Assembly (NCBI GenBank): GCA_036346255.1
Contig: CM070639.1
Span: 6,706,001 to 6,770,000, forward strand
From: Ampelocalamus luodianensis
Lineage: Eukaryota; Streptophyta; Magnoliopsida; Poales; Poaceae
DNA: 64,000 nt
Reading direction: 5' to 3'
Below, one piece after another: positions 33,483 to 43,535 of this stretch. The translations under genes were made by a program, and so were the position numbers. How positions within the stretch are numbered: position 1 is the stretch's first letter; each line of letters opens with the position of its first letter. The notes under the pieces were generated by a model. That model was not told the origin of the DNA. It searched no databases and saw nothing but the letters and a program-made list of their open reading frames with translations.

Positions 33483-35586
33483 TTACGGATACACAGTGGC
33501 GTCGGAGGAAGAAGGTCTATTCGAGAAGTTCCTAAATGAGTGCCCATGAGTCTTGCATAGCCTACACCTTTTTGGTCTTGGTTGATCTCCACGTTGGCTC
33601 GTGTCCATGTCGTTGCGGATGCGCCTTGGTAGCGCCTCCACGGCTGGATGTCGCAGTGCTTCATTCGGCGACCACTTAACTACTCCCTGCCATATGTCCC
33701 TGTAGTGGCCTTCGACGCCGTAGGAGTTAAACTCTCCGTTCCAAGTATCATACAGGTGTCGTATGCCATAGTACTCCGACGTATACATGCTACAAGATTG
33801 GTGAAATACAGCACATACAGCATATACGTGCGGGCAAGGCTTGTGCAGGAGTTGAGGCTTATTGCAGGTGCAAACTGCCACATCGCCTATGGTGCAAACA
33901 TGCTTCCGGTCACCTCTCATGTAGCCACGAACGTACTTGTCCCGCAGGCGGACCTCGAACTTCCTCCTCATGCCATCTATTGTGATAGCTACATGGGATC
34001 GGGCCTTGGTAATCTTCTTGTCCATGTAGGCGAGGGTAACCTCCGAGTACTACTTCCCTTCGTCCAAATGCTTCTTCGCCATTGTTGCCCGATTGACGAA
34101 GTAACCGACCGTGCGGTTCCATGTCTCCTCAACAACAGCTGTGATGGGCAGGGCACGAATCCCTTTCAACACACCGTTGTAGACTTCGGACATGTTGGTT
34201 GTCATGATGTTGTACCGAGCACCATAGGTGTCGTGAAGAAGGGATCATTTCTCATAGTCGGGGGCATGCAAGCGTATCCACTCAGCGAACTCGCTTTGCA
34301 GTGCGCCTGGGTCTGAACCTCCACTAGCACACTCGGTTTCGACCTCGAGCTCCCGCCACACAGCATCAAACTTGCGCTTCAGAACCGGCAAAGCTTCTTG
34401 AACTTCTTCATGAGGTCTTTGCTCTTGAAGCGCGTGTGGAAGTTGGCGACTAGATGCCGCATGCACCAACGTGTGCGCATGTCGTTGCATTGGAACGACG
34501 GGCTCGCATCGCGTCTTTGCATGGTGGCGGCGCGGACAACAACCCAACATGACGATCGGTTATAGCGCACACATTCGGTCGGTCCCTTACAACATGTTGC
34601 TTTATGTTCGCGGGAACCACAACCAATCTGTTAGTGCTCGTTCTCTACAATGGCAAATGCAACTGGAGCAATCGCGTTGCCATCGTGGCAATAGCGGTGA
34701 GAATGGTGCCTTGTACTTCCCGCAAAGAAAGTACCGTCCATAGTCGAGGCGGGACGGCGGTGGGAGAAGCCTGGATCGCCGCCAAATGCCCAAAAGACTC
34801 GATCAAGGGTAAGGGAATGTGGGTTGTTCGACCGGTCGGGCCTGTCCTCCCTATTGACACATGTCCCCGGATTGGCATCCGCAATTTGCTTAAGCATTCT
34901 GGGGACTAGATCATATGCCTCCTTGTAGGTATCGTACAACCCTTCGAGGACATTCCGCTTCGCCTGCCATTTGTCGACACCTTCATTCGGTTCGAAACTA
35001 CCCGAATCTCCATCTACTGGAGCACTCGACATCTCTTCCGTCGTCAACAAACCGAAGAGGGGGAGAAGAGCGTCGCTGCCTCCTTCAACGGCGCCCCCAC
35101 CAAAGGATTGACCTGGATAAACAAAATGGACATACACCATGGGTCGTCGATAGATCGGAGCGTGAGGATTGCTAACAATCTCCATGTGATGTGCCCACAT
35201 GGCACTTCGTCACCTTCGCGGGCCCACACCATGTGCGTGTGGAATGACCGTGTTCGCGGTGATCGCCTCTATTACTATCTTATTCCTAGTGATGTGCCTA
35301 TCGAACAAGCTGCCAATGCGCGTCGTAGCTCGAGCAAATCGGCGTGTGCGGGTTGGGAATGTTAAGCAAGGCACGTTGGCGGTGGACAAATCCACTCCGT
35401 GCGGACCGGGCGCATTTTCCGTGGAACACGCATACACGTCTCCATTTCGGCGAAAATAAGACAATATTTCATCAAAACACACCATAAAAACCGTGCGCGT
35501 GTTCTTTGAAATAAGCTTACGAATTCTGACGACTTTCGCAAATGGTGCGAACAACGGACAAATAAAAATTTGGCCACACGGGACAT
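33483..35586 (-). pseudogene. MULE (MuDR-type) transposase, degenerate
   Basis: This is the DDE transposase of the element. From the minus-strand 5' end there is an ATG at 35586 (MSRVAKFLFVR), RRNGDVYACSTENAPGP (35400-35450), then LDRVFWAFG and STMDGTFFAG (34770-34700), the region of the first catalytic Asp. PVAFAIVENE (34640) is followed in other frames by RWCMRHLVANFHTRF (34480-34440) and RKFDAVWRELE. At the C-terminus is a SWIM zinc finger, CTCNKPQLLHKPCPHVYAVC (about 33860), and a CX2C knuckle, RCRLCKTHGH (33545). Frames change at least three times, for instance between the SIDGT-like motif and TILTAIATM. The protein is therefore not made intact. Confidence 0.88.
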
Positions 35587-35635
35587 GGAGGCACCTCAGA
35601 AAGAGGGGAATGATCGACCGAATGTGTGTCCATGC

Positions 35636-35645
35636 GTTTATATAG
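35636..35645 (-). promoter_or_regulatory. TATA box of the transposase gene
   Basis: The minus strand reads GGCTATATAAACGC about 50 bp before the ATG at 35586. Tandem array A begins 14 bp further upstream. Confidence 0.65.
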
Positions 35646-35658
35646 CCGAGCATGGGAG

Positions 35659-36011
35659 ACGCAATGATAAGACCACACGGGGCAGCTTTGCGCAGCTTTG
35701 CGCAGCGATAAGACCACACGGGGCAGCTTTGCGCAGCGACAAGACCACACGAGCCAGCTTTGCGCAGCGATAAGACCACACGGGGCAGCTTTGCGCAGCG
35801 ACAAGACCACACGGGCCAGCTTTGCGCAGCTTTACGCAGCGACAAGACCACACAGGGCAACTTTGCGCAGCTTTGCGCAGCGATAAGACCACACGGGATA
35901 GCTTTGCGCAGCGATAAGACCACACGGGATAGCTTTAAGCGCGGCAGACTTTGCGCGGCGACAAGACCACGGCTTTGCGCGGCTTTGCGCAATGACAAGA
36001 CCACACGGGCA
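35659..36011. repeat. Tandem array A, ten units, upstream of the transposase
   Basis: Ten units of a 31-bp repeat, with consensus GAYAAGACCACACGGG then CAGCTTTGCGCAGC, are laid head to tail. Several are enlarged to about 41 bp by an extra GCAGCTTTGCG. Units alternate GATAAG and GACAAG. The last two are degenerate. The array is contiguous with the transposase promoter. Confidence 0.9.
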
Positions 36012-36346
36012 AAGATAGGACTTCGCGCCAACGCGGCGTTGTTGCCGCTGCAGACGTCGACCCTAACTCGCCGCGGCGCGGGGCGGCGGGTTGGGATCAT
36101 TGTGTATTGTGTGCAGCATGTCATGTTATGTGATTTACATTATGATTTATATGTGGACAGTCCCACGGCAAGGGCAAGGGCAAGGGAAAGGATCAGCTAC
36201 GCCGTTTTGAATGTAATAAACCTCGTCGGGCGCTTAAAACGGATCTCGCTTAAAACGGTTCACTTTGCGCGATGGCGACGTGACCCGATGAGTCGACTTT
36301 GGGCGGACGTGACGACGACGAGTTTTCGACAACTTTTCGCCTGCGC

Positions 36347-36580
36347 GAAACTTTACAAGACAACACTCTGCCTCGCCAGAAACTTTTTAGAAAGACAAGA
36401 CAATACTCTGCGTCGCCAAAAAACTTTTCAGAAAGACAAGACAATACTCTGCGTCGATAGAAACTTATCAGAAATACAAGACAACACTCTGCCTCGCCAG
36501 AAACTTTTCAGAAAGGCAAGACATCACTCTGCCTCGCCAGAAACTTTTCAGAAAGATAAGACAACACTCTACCTCGTAGG
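36347..36580. repeat. Tandem array B, about six 40-bp units
   Basis: One partial and five full units have the consensus AAACTTTTCAGAAAGACAAG then ACAACACTCTGCCTCGCCAG. The array ends about 45 bp before the TATA box of the gene at 36709. Confidence 0.9.
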
Positions 36581-36623
36581 CTACTCACCAGAACTTAACC
36601 ATACCGTGACCACCCCTGGGGGC

Positions 36624-36632
36624 TTATAAAAG
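36624..36632 (+). promoter_or_regulatory. TATA box of the GRF-like gene
   Basis: The sequence GGCTTATAAAAGGGGG is a strong plant TATA match, about 80 bp before the ATG at 36709. Confidence 0.75.
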
Positions 36633-36708
36633 GGGGTGACCTGCTTTGGGAGAGAACACTACATAACCAAACCCAACACTATACAAGAGCTTCCTTCACC
36701 ACGTTGGG

Positions 36709-37480
36709 ATGGACAAGAGACAGAATAAGCAATGGGACAAGATGACAAAGCAATGGGATGAGATCCGCGGACTAGCAAGGGCTGTTGGGGAGCGGGACGA
36801 CCAAGCAAGGGCTGCTGCGGCCCGGGTCCAGCAAGAGGAGCTTGCTAGGATGGCAGCTCTCTGTAGTGAGGCCCCCCGTAGCAGCAACCCCATCCTGAAC
36901 GTTCCAGCCGGCGTTCGCGCGGCACCGCCGAGAGGAGGCGCCCCCTCTGGCGGTGCATGGACCCATGCAAGTTCTTCAAGTCTAAGCACCGCTAAGCCCG
37001 GCATGCGTTACTGGGGTTGTGCGAACTACTCCTGTGACTATCCCGACCGCCGTTGGGACACACGCAGCTATCGACAGCCGGTAAGGTTCAGTTACAATAT
37101 GTTCTTATACCCTTTCTCTTTCGAAGTATGCACTAACAACCTCTCCCATCTACCCGTAGTCCCGGATCCGCTATGTGGCTACCGCAAGTGGATCGACCAC
37201 GAATCCACCCACATGACCGGTGGACTCGACTTGAGGAGTGGGATGTCAAAAGGCCCGCGAGATCCGGGAGGACGGCGCGCAACAACGAGCAAAGCAGCGT
37301 ATCGTCGGAGACAAAAGCTCATCTCGGCGTGCAATCGCGAGTGATGCGAGGCTCGCGAGAGGAGTGCGAGAAAAAGAGGGAAATAGCGACCAATGCTAAA
37401 GAGGCGATGAGGAGTTCAACGCCGAGCTCACAAGGAAGGGAAATGGCCCCAATCCTCGCGATGGGTCGAGCCATTCCGTA
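36709..37480 (+). pseudogene. MULE accessory gene with a GRF-like domain
   Basis: The frame begins MDKRQNKQWDKMTKQWDE, a charged helical N-terminus. KPGMRYWGCANYS, PDRRWDTRSYRQP and PLCGYRKWIDHE follow, in the pattern of a GRF zinc finger (C, small-R-aromatic, C, KWID-type end). A 79-bp intron with GTAAGG and CCCGTAG ends (37081-37159) falls where related genes are interrupted. Removing it shifts the frame by one base, while reading through it keeps the frame. Either a base was gained near the donor or the intron is retained. A basic coiled tail with REECEKKREIATNAKEAM lies in another frame and ends at 37480. It is probably non-functional. Confidence 0.55.
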
Positions 37481-37797
37481 GTAGTCCTTCGTCCTACCCC
37501 ATGTTTTTACTATCCCCTAAAGGCATGTATACTTACATAGTCAGGATGCTTGTGTCGTCTTGTCTGTAGTAGTACCAAGGATGACTCAAGCAATTAGCCG
37601 AACTAGCATGCCATGTGACCACGTGTAATGTGCCTCTGTCTTCGGATTCTAATGTAGTTCTGGTTCCGTGCAAGCCTATCTTCCTCTTCTCCTTGAACCC
37701 AATTGCAATTTAGGCACAGGCTATATATGGATGGTTTGGTGCCATTCACTCACTCTTCACTTCCTCTTCTCCTTTCTTCCAACTCATATCTTTGCAA

Positions 37798-37940
37798 CGA
37801 CGTGACCCGACGAGTCGACTTTGCGCAGAATGTGGCCCGACTAGTCGACTTTTGCGTGATGATGTGACCCGACGAGTCGACTTTTGCGTAGTCATGTGAC
37901 CCGACGAGTCGACTTTGTCTGTGATGTGACGACGAGTCGG
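37798..37940. repeat. Tandem array C, about four and a half units of 31-33 bp
   Basis: The unit is GATGTGACCCGACGAGTCGA followed by CTTTTGCGTA. One isolated relative (GACGTGACCCGATGAGTCGA) lies at 36278. The array sits between the two promoter copies and ends about 105 bp before the TATA box at 38047. Confidence 0.88.
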
Positions 37941-38046
37941 ACAAAATCTAAAAGACATCACGCAACAACGCCAAATGATTCCTCCTCAAAGCGGCTACCT
38001 CGCGGGCGCGAATATCCTTGAACTCAATTGCAATTTAGCCACGGGC

Positions 38047-38053
38047 TATATAT
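38047..38053 (+). promoter_or_regulatory. TATA box of GRF copy 2
   Basis: GGGCTATATATGAATG lies about 70 bp before the ATG at 38121, within the duplicated promoter block. Confidence 0.65.
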
Positions 38054-38120
38054 GAATGCTTTGGCGACCATTCACCTCACTCTTCACTTCCTCTTCTCCT
38101 TTCTTCCATTCTATAACAAC

Positions 38121-38597
38121 ATGTCTTGGCCTCATCTAACTTTGTGTGAGCGGACAATTAGAATCATTGCGACGGCACCTCGTGTGCCCTCGTTGCGAGG
38201 ATCCGACAAATGTGTTCACCTCGCATCGCCAACGAATCCATCCCGAGTGTTCATGAAGTGTTCAAATCTTACGGTAAGTAGTGCCTAATCATCCCAAATG
38301 AATTCCATTCGAAATAGCACGTTCTTTTTTCACTTGATGAACACAACATGCGATTTTGGCGGTGGGCAGAGTTCGATGGTTCGAGATATTGCAACGCAAA
38401 TTGTTTGCCTTACAAGAAGACACGTGGTGTTCTTGCATTTAAATCGATGGCTCGACCCTCCGATCAACCAATGCAAATGAAGCTATGAGACTTAAAAGAT
38501 GGATGAAAGGATGGAAAGGGTTGAAAAATGCTTGAAATTACTTCACATAGTTAGTTTTGCGGTATTTCTTCTATTATTTCTTGTTCTTGCCAAGTAG
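38121..38597 (+). pseudogene. GRF zinc-finger protein with C-terminal membrane tail, copy 2
   Basis: Three frames together encode a small GRF (PF06839-type) protein. The pieces are LASSNF, LVCPRC, TNPSRVFMKCSNLT, FWRWAEFDGSRYCNANCL, a short helix RMERVEKCLKL, and a hydrophobic tail VSFAVFLLLFLVLA ending AK-stop at 38597. CPRC, FMKC and the FWRW block are the zinc-finger signature. The tail could anchor the protein in a membrane from its C-terminus. A possible intron starts at GTAAGT (38275). Single-base frameshifts occur near the N-terminus, after CPRC and before FWRW, so the copy is broken. It is the fuller paralogue of the deleted copy at 30480-30755. Confidence 0.65.
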
Positions 38598-38689
38598 AAG
38601 TTCAGTTGTAATAAGATTGTAATGTTCACTCTTTATCTATGTATCGTAGTCCTTCATGAATAGATTAACTGTCGTGTATCCCTACATTA

Positions 38690-39844
38690 CATGACGTATG
38701 TCTTTGCGACATTGTTGTACTTTGGCGATACGACGTTCACAAAATATTATTCCGAGTCTAACAGATAGTTTTCCAGAAGTACGGGAAAGTATAGCATATT
38801 TGGAATATCCCACAATCTCCTCTAGACCACAAATATACATTGCTATCAAGACTGCAAACCCTACTTTTTTTTTTATTTCTGCAAACCCTAATCGAAATGA
38901 CTGAAGAAAATTGTGCAGTGCATATAGAGTATGGAACCACCCCCAACATTTCAATGTACTGTTTTAGGCTATCTTCATAATCTGTGGCGTTCTCTTCACA
39001 CTTTTAATTGTATTTTGTAGAAGCTCCATAAAGTAATATGCTTTAACTCATCATTTTTAACAAGCACATCGTAATATCACTTACCTTCCTCCTTACGACT
39101 CATTACTATCTTAATCGTCCTCGTAAAATTTCTCAGAAATTTAGCGCACTACAACAATATACGATGATCACAAAATGTTATTGCGAGTCTGACAAATTTT
39201 GTGCCCTTCATATTCTATGAAAATAACAAACAAACCAACCAACGTTGTCACCACACTTTAATTTTCAAAAAAATAATAACATCATACAATAGATTATTTT
39301 AACAAAATTCGAGAAGTAATGTGATCAACAACCGCAACAATCAAGATATTATTTCTCTTCAGTTTTCTCTTTTTCAGAGTCTTTTGAAAGCTTCAAAAAA
39401 TTAAAATAAACCATTTCTATTTTAGTGTATCAATTAGAGCTTAATTGAAAATTTTAGAAAATTAAAAATAATTTAAATGAGTAAAATACACTTCTATTAA
39501 ATTCAATCTTTTTTAACAAATTTTTTCTTCTGTTTTCTCCTCTATTTTTCCTTTATTTTCCTTTTTTCCCAACCTTCTTCTTTCTCTCTCCCTATTTCCT
39601 CTCTCCTTCGCACCACGTGGTGGGGGGGGGGCAAGGTGTTGCCAAACCCCATGGCAGCACCTTGCTCATGCTGTTCCACACGGCAGCAACTTGGCTGCTG
39701 CCCAACCACGCGGCTACTTTAAATTTTTTTAATAATATTTAATATTTTTAAAAAAATCTATTTTTTTTCCAAATTTTAACGGGGGGCCTGCTGCGTCGCT
39801 CGATGCCTACAACACGCGGGTGCGCGAGCCGAGGCGGCCTGCAG
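38690..39844. other. MULE right arm, non-coding
   Basis: This is AT-rich sequence between the last gene and the right inverted repeat. A G-run and a GC-rich patch (39610-39720) precede A/T-run repeats that resemble the TIR interior and occur twice (39720-39780 and 39850-39930). No gene is seen. Confidence 0.5.
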
Positions 39845-40166
39845 CACTCGTTTCAAAATTATTTTTTAATTTATTTTAATAATATTTAATATTTTTTTAA
39901 AAAATTCTAATTTTTTTTCCAAATTTTATTTAATTTTTTAAAAAAATTTAAGAATTTTTTAGATGTTCTTCCTTTTTTTAAAAAAAAATTACGAAAGGGG
40001 TGGGGGCATTCTGCCTCTAGCGGGCGGTAGTGCTGTGGTGGGCCTCTGGTGCCGCCTCGGTACCATGATGCGTGCCTTGTCTGAGAGGCCATTTTTGAAA
40101 TTTTCGCTTGAAGGAGGCTATTTTTAAAATTCAAAATTGCTATAGGGCCAAATATGCAAAAATTTC
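39845..40166 (-). repeat. Right terminal inverted repeat of the MULE
   Basis: This is the reverse-complement counterpart of 27272-27590, ending GCAAAAATTTC at 40166 and followed by the 9-bp duplication at 40167-40175. Confidence 0.88.
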
Positions 40167-40175
40167 AACAAACAA
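40167..40175. repeat. 9-bp target duplication of the MULE, right
   Basis: AACAAACAA is identical to 27263-27271. Confidence 0.92.
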
Positions 40176-41506
40176 GATGATAATAACAACAATTATTATT
40201 ATATGTTGTTGTTATTATTATTATTATTATTATTATCAGTTTATCACGGTGCAACTTTGCATATACACCTTACTTGGACACAATGTAATAGTATGCCAGT
40301 ATAGACGGACATGCTAGAATTATCGAATTGCAGTGGAAAGTAGACCAAGGGTTAAGTGTTGCCTAATGATCATGTGCTTGCGCTATCGAATTTCAGAAAG
40401 TAGCATGTGCCAAGTAGGATAAAATTATTGAGAGTTTACTCTAAACCAACGTTCAAACAAAATGCAAGTGTGCATTCGAGCACATTAGGTGAAGGTAGAT
40501 CAGACAATTTAAAGTACATGGACAGGAAGAGAAGTATAAAGAACACATGTGACAATTAACACAGCCAAAAGTAAATGTTGAACGCTCAGAGCATCTTCTA
40601 TATCATAACATGTAGAAACAATTCCTCCTTCACATTCAATCCTAGACCTGTTTTTGTTAGGGAGCTGTGATTAGACAGAGAGATGTGGGGGAGGTATAGG
40701 AATATAGGGGCTCTTCACTGGTTTGGGGCAGGTCCAACAGAGATAAGCTGTCGTACGAAGAACTAGACAGCTTGTATTTCTTTTAGGTGGGAAAACCTCG
40801 AGCATTTCCAGAATTCAATGTGCACGCACTATGTTGCAGTACATACATATTTCGTTTTCTTTCTCTCTCCTTTTTAGAGCTGGTAAGTTTCATTTGGGGG
40901 CGAATGTACAGGTATATGGTTTGATAGGAGGAGCTGAAAATATCGTGGCACCTAGGGTCCACCGTTGTGTGTATAGATGCTACCAAGAATGTTTAACCAG
41001 GTGATGAGCTTGCGCTCTGGGATTTGTAAGGATATAGTGGAACTATACGAGGAGGAAAGTATAAACTGAGCCGAACATCTGTACTACGAGATGTTTCGTA
41101 GCAACGCACAGGTACTTAACTGTTTCATCAATAAAAGTTACAGTTTCAGTTGGTTCTTTTCCATATTAAAAGAAATTTGCCTGCAGCAGTTTCATTGCTA
41201 TTTTGTTAGTAGATCCACCGATGAATCCTAAGAAAAGCTCAGGTTTCTTTCTTTTCTCAAATCTGTGACTTATCTGTGTCCAATAGTCTGCTCGTTTGAG
41301 CCTACCAGTGAAAATGTTTGTTTTACGCTGACATGCTCAGCATTTTACTACATTCTATACTGACTAATTTCACAAAGCTCTACCCAGGGTAAACTTGGAG
41401 GCTTTGCAAACTTATTGTTGTCCCTTTTAGCCGTTATCACTCTCTACTTTTGTTACCATACTAATCTTTCCCCGTTGTAAACTAACTTCGTTTTCCTTAT
41501 TCCCAG
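40176..41506. other. Continuation of DUF6598 intron 1
   Basis: This sequence was joined to 27212-27271 before the MULE inserted. It contains an ATT-type microsatellite at about 40195-40240. No other gene is recognised. Confidence 0.5.
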
Positions 41507-41560
41507 CACAGTATGGTCCAATGCGCTTTACAGATTCAATTATCGGAAGGGACCTAGACA
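41507..41560 (+). pseudogene. DUF6598 remnant, exon 2 (start only)
   Basis: After a TTATTCCCAG acceptor the reading frame gives QYGPMRFTDSIIGRD, the family's Y/L-GPMRYTD motif that follows the exon 1 motif DLDEES. Similarity is lost by about 41560, where an inserted segment seems to begin. Confidence 0.7.
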
Positions 41561-41569
41561 GCACGACTG

Positions 41570-41840
41570 AAGGGGATTAGAGTTTTCTAGAGAAGAGGGG
41601 TAAACATATACTGAGATGATAGAACCTTAAGAAGAGACTAGATTAATTATCTTATTGTTTGCTTGATAATGGATACATGCTATCTCTTTTATAGAGATGA
41701 CTTGACTTGACCCCTAAAACTCAAAACTCTATCTCTAATAATCAAATCTAATCTAACTCTTAAGGATAACTTCCTGATCAAACTAACAGAATGATGCTGC
41801 CTCGTGGCACAGCGCCGTGTGGCACTGTTCATGAGTGAAA
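41570..41840 (-). mobile_element. Probable LTR fragment inserted in the DUF6598 remnant
   Basis: The minus strand reads CTCTATAAAAGAGATAGCATG near 41685-41705, resembling the TATA and R region of Copia-type LTRs. It lies between two parts of what should be continuous DUF6598 coding sequence. No termini or target duplication were found. Confidence 0.35.
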
Positions 41841-41849
41841 CAGTAATTC

Positions 41850-42027
41850 CAGCACCTGACAGACCACATGTTGAATGACTCGTTAAATGTACTTTATCCG
41901 AAGATAATGTCCTCGGATGTTGGCTACCCTGTCAATGTGTATGGGACTGTGATAGAGACAGACTGGATTTAAATGCATCAACATCTTCCAGCGCAACAGG
42001 AGCAATTGCCAGCTTGTCCAGTCAGAG
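41850..42027 (+). pseudogene. DUF6598 remnant, exon 3
   Basis: It encodes NDSLNVLYPKIMSSDVGYPV then NVYGTV, and after a one-base shift TGFKCINIFQRNRSNCQLVQ with SE. It ends at the donor GAG|GTATTC (42027/42028). This is the central part of the DUF6598 domain and it joins in phase to exon 4 at 46864. Confidence 0.78.
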
Positions 42028-42384
42028 GTATTCGAAAGAACATAGTGCCACATCTACCTCCCTTTCTTTGCATCAAAATACACAAATAATTTATTTAGAA
42101 GTCTTTTTATACTGGAATCCCTGCTATTAAAGGCATGCTAATGTTCTATCATGCATGGAGGCAGTGGATTCAAGTGAACTGACCGTACTACAAATGGACA
42201 TACTCCTCGATAAAAAGTACAGGAATTCATTTACCGGTAAATCAATCGGCTAAAACCCCCAGCCCCACAACCGGCCAGCTGTGTTGGAGATGAATCTTCT
42301 TAGGAATTTTAGATGGTTTTAGATGCAATGTCACTGATGTCTATATGCATGACTACTGACTGACCGTATCCCTAGTGGCATATC

Positions 42385-42552
42385 CAGGGGCGTAGCCAGC
42401 CCATGGCCAAGTCTCGGGTCGGCCTAGCTGTGGCCCAGCTTATGGTACAGTTCACATGGAAATTTTTTGTTTTGTTCAACTATTTTCAGTGGGAATTTGA
42501 GTCTGGGCCTCGGGCCATTGCCCCAGAGGCCCGAGGCCCAGCTCCGCCACTG
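42385..42552. mobile_element. hAT-type MITE, 168 bp
   Basis: The ends are CAGGGGCGTAGCCAG and, reverse-complemented, CAGTGGCGGAGCTGG. The element is flanked by a perfect 8-bp duplication, GGCATATC (42377-42384 and 42553-42560), the length made by hAT transposases. It is non-coding. It sits in intron 3 of the DUF6598 remnant. Confidence 0.92.
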
Positions 42553-42979
42553 GGCATATCTACTGATGACCACATTTGCATGAATGTCAACATTAATCAT
42601 GCCATTATATCATTATTATCATTACAGCTGACTGTTTGCATGAATTTGACAAGCTCTGCATTCTCGCTGTTGTGATAAAAGTTTAAAGGGAAACGATAGG
42701 ATGAGGACATCCGGTGTATCGGACGCCACAACACTCATAAATGCACATCACTTACTCCACGAGATGGAGAGCTCAAAACGCCTGCTAGCCACTCATTTCT
42801 CCCATGGCTCGATTTTTTTCCCACGCCCTCTCCAACTCGTCTCTCTTTCCCCCCTGTTCCCTTCCCCCAAAGCTCAACTTTCCCTTCTCCACCTCCCCAA
42901 TCCAGCGGATGTACTCCGCCAAGTCGAGGGCTAGCAGCCGGCTGATCATGTCCTCGGTGAACTCTGTCCCCAGGTTGGC

Positions 42980-43348
42980 CTAGTTCCTCCATTTCGCGCC
43001 GTCGTAGGAGCCCAACGGATCGACAGGGCTTGTCCGCGTCCATTTTGATTTGGGGAGATCGCCTCCATTGACACGGGACCTCAAGGGATTGGCAACACTC
43101 CGCCGCGGGAGTCGGCGCTGGGTGGGGGTGCCGGGGGCGGCGGAGTCGAGGGCATGGTCGTCGGAGTCGATGTGGGAGAAGAGGGCGTGGGAGATGGCGA
43201 TGTGGAGGAGGAAGAGGAGGGAGAGCGGGAGGACGAAGGTGGCGGCGATGCGAGCGAAGAGCGGGCGGTGCGAGCGCAGGATGAGCACTGCCTCGCGGTA
43301 GATGCCGTCGCTGCCCAGGAACTGCAGCTCCTCGGGCTCGCACTCCAT
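42980..43348 (-). pseudogene. Captured 5' fragment of a plant multipass membrane protein gene
   Basis: The minus-strand ATG at 43348 opens MECEPEELQFLGSDGIYREA, then SHRPLFARI and a hydrophobic helix (ATFVLPLSLLFLLHIAISHA, residues 36-55). It resembles the start of a family of plant multipass membrane proteins of unknown function, whose members are several times longer. After about residue 62 the frame turns into Arg/Pro-rich sequence and stops at 42980, with no further membrane segments. It is therefore a truncated fragment. Confidence 0.55.
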
Positions 43349-43535
43349 GGCCCCTGCTTCCTTCTTCGCCTCTGAGGTGGTAGATCTGGGGATGGATTTC
43401 TCGGCCCGATCTTCCTCTGTTTTGTTTTTCTAGTTCTGATGTTGATGTTGCGGCCCATTGAAAACAATGTTGCAGCCTGTTGAAAATAATGTTGCATACT
43501 GTTCTTTGAAATATTGTATCTGTAGAAAAAAAAAT

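Larger units (their letters stand above)
37693..38113 (+). repeat. Duplicated promoter and leader block in the MULE
   Basis: A block of about 95 bp occurs at 37693-37790 and again at 38018-38113. Shared words are CAATTGCAATTTAG, GGCTATATATG and CACTCTTCACTTCC followed by TCTTCTCC. Only the second copy leads into a coding region (ATG at 38121). The first runs into tandem array C. Confidence 0.88.
27272..40166. mobile_element. 12.9 kb Mutator-like element with captured or accessory genes
   Basis: The two termini are long inverted repeats. The left starts GAAATTTTTGCATATTTGGC and the right end reads as its near-perfect reverse complement. The outer 60 bp are almost identical and similarity continues for roughly 300 bp through GC-rich and A/T-run sections. 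The 9-bp flanks are identical. Inside, from the left, are a plant-mobile-domain gene (+), a GRF gene (-), a solo LTR insertion, a MULE transposase (-), a GRF-like gene (+) and a second GRF gene (+). Without the 2.3 kb solo LTR the element is about 10.6 kb. All genes contain frame breaks, so this copy is unlikely to be autonomous now. Confidence 0.92.

Noticed and set aside
33648..34316. 222-codon plus-strand frame
   Set aside because: It is the antisense shadow of the SWIM-containing transposase end at 33483-34025.
35659..36580. CRISPR-like regular repeats
   Set aside because: Units are contiguous with no unique spacers, and the context is a plant transposon.
35760..36629. 289-codon plus-strand frame with repeated RSDKTTR units
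   Set aside because: The frame exists because the tandem array unit has no stop in that phase. It is translated repeat DNA and not a protein gene.
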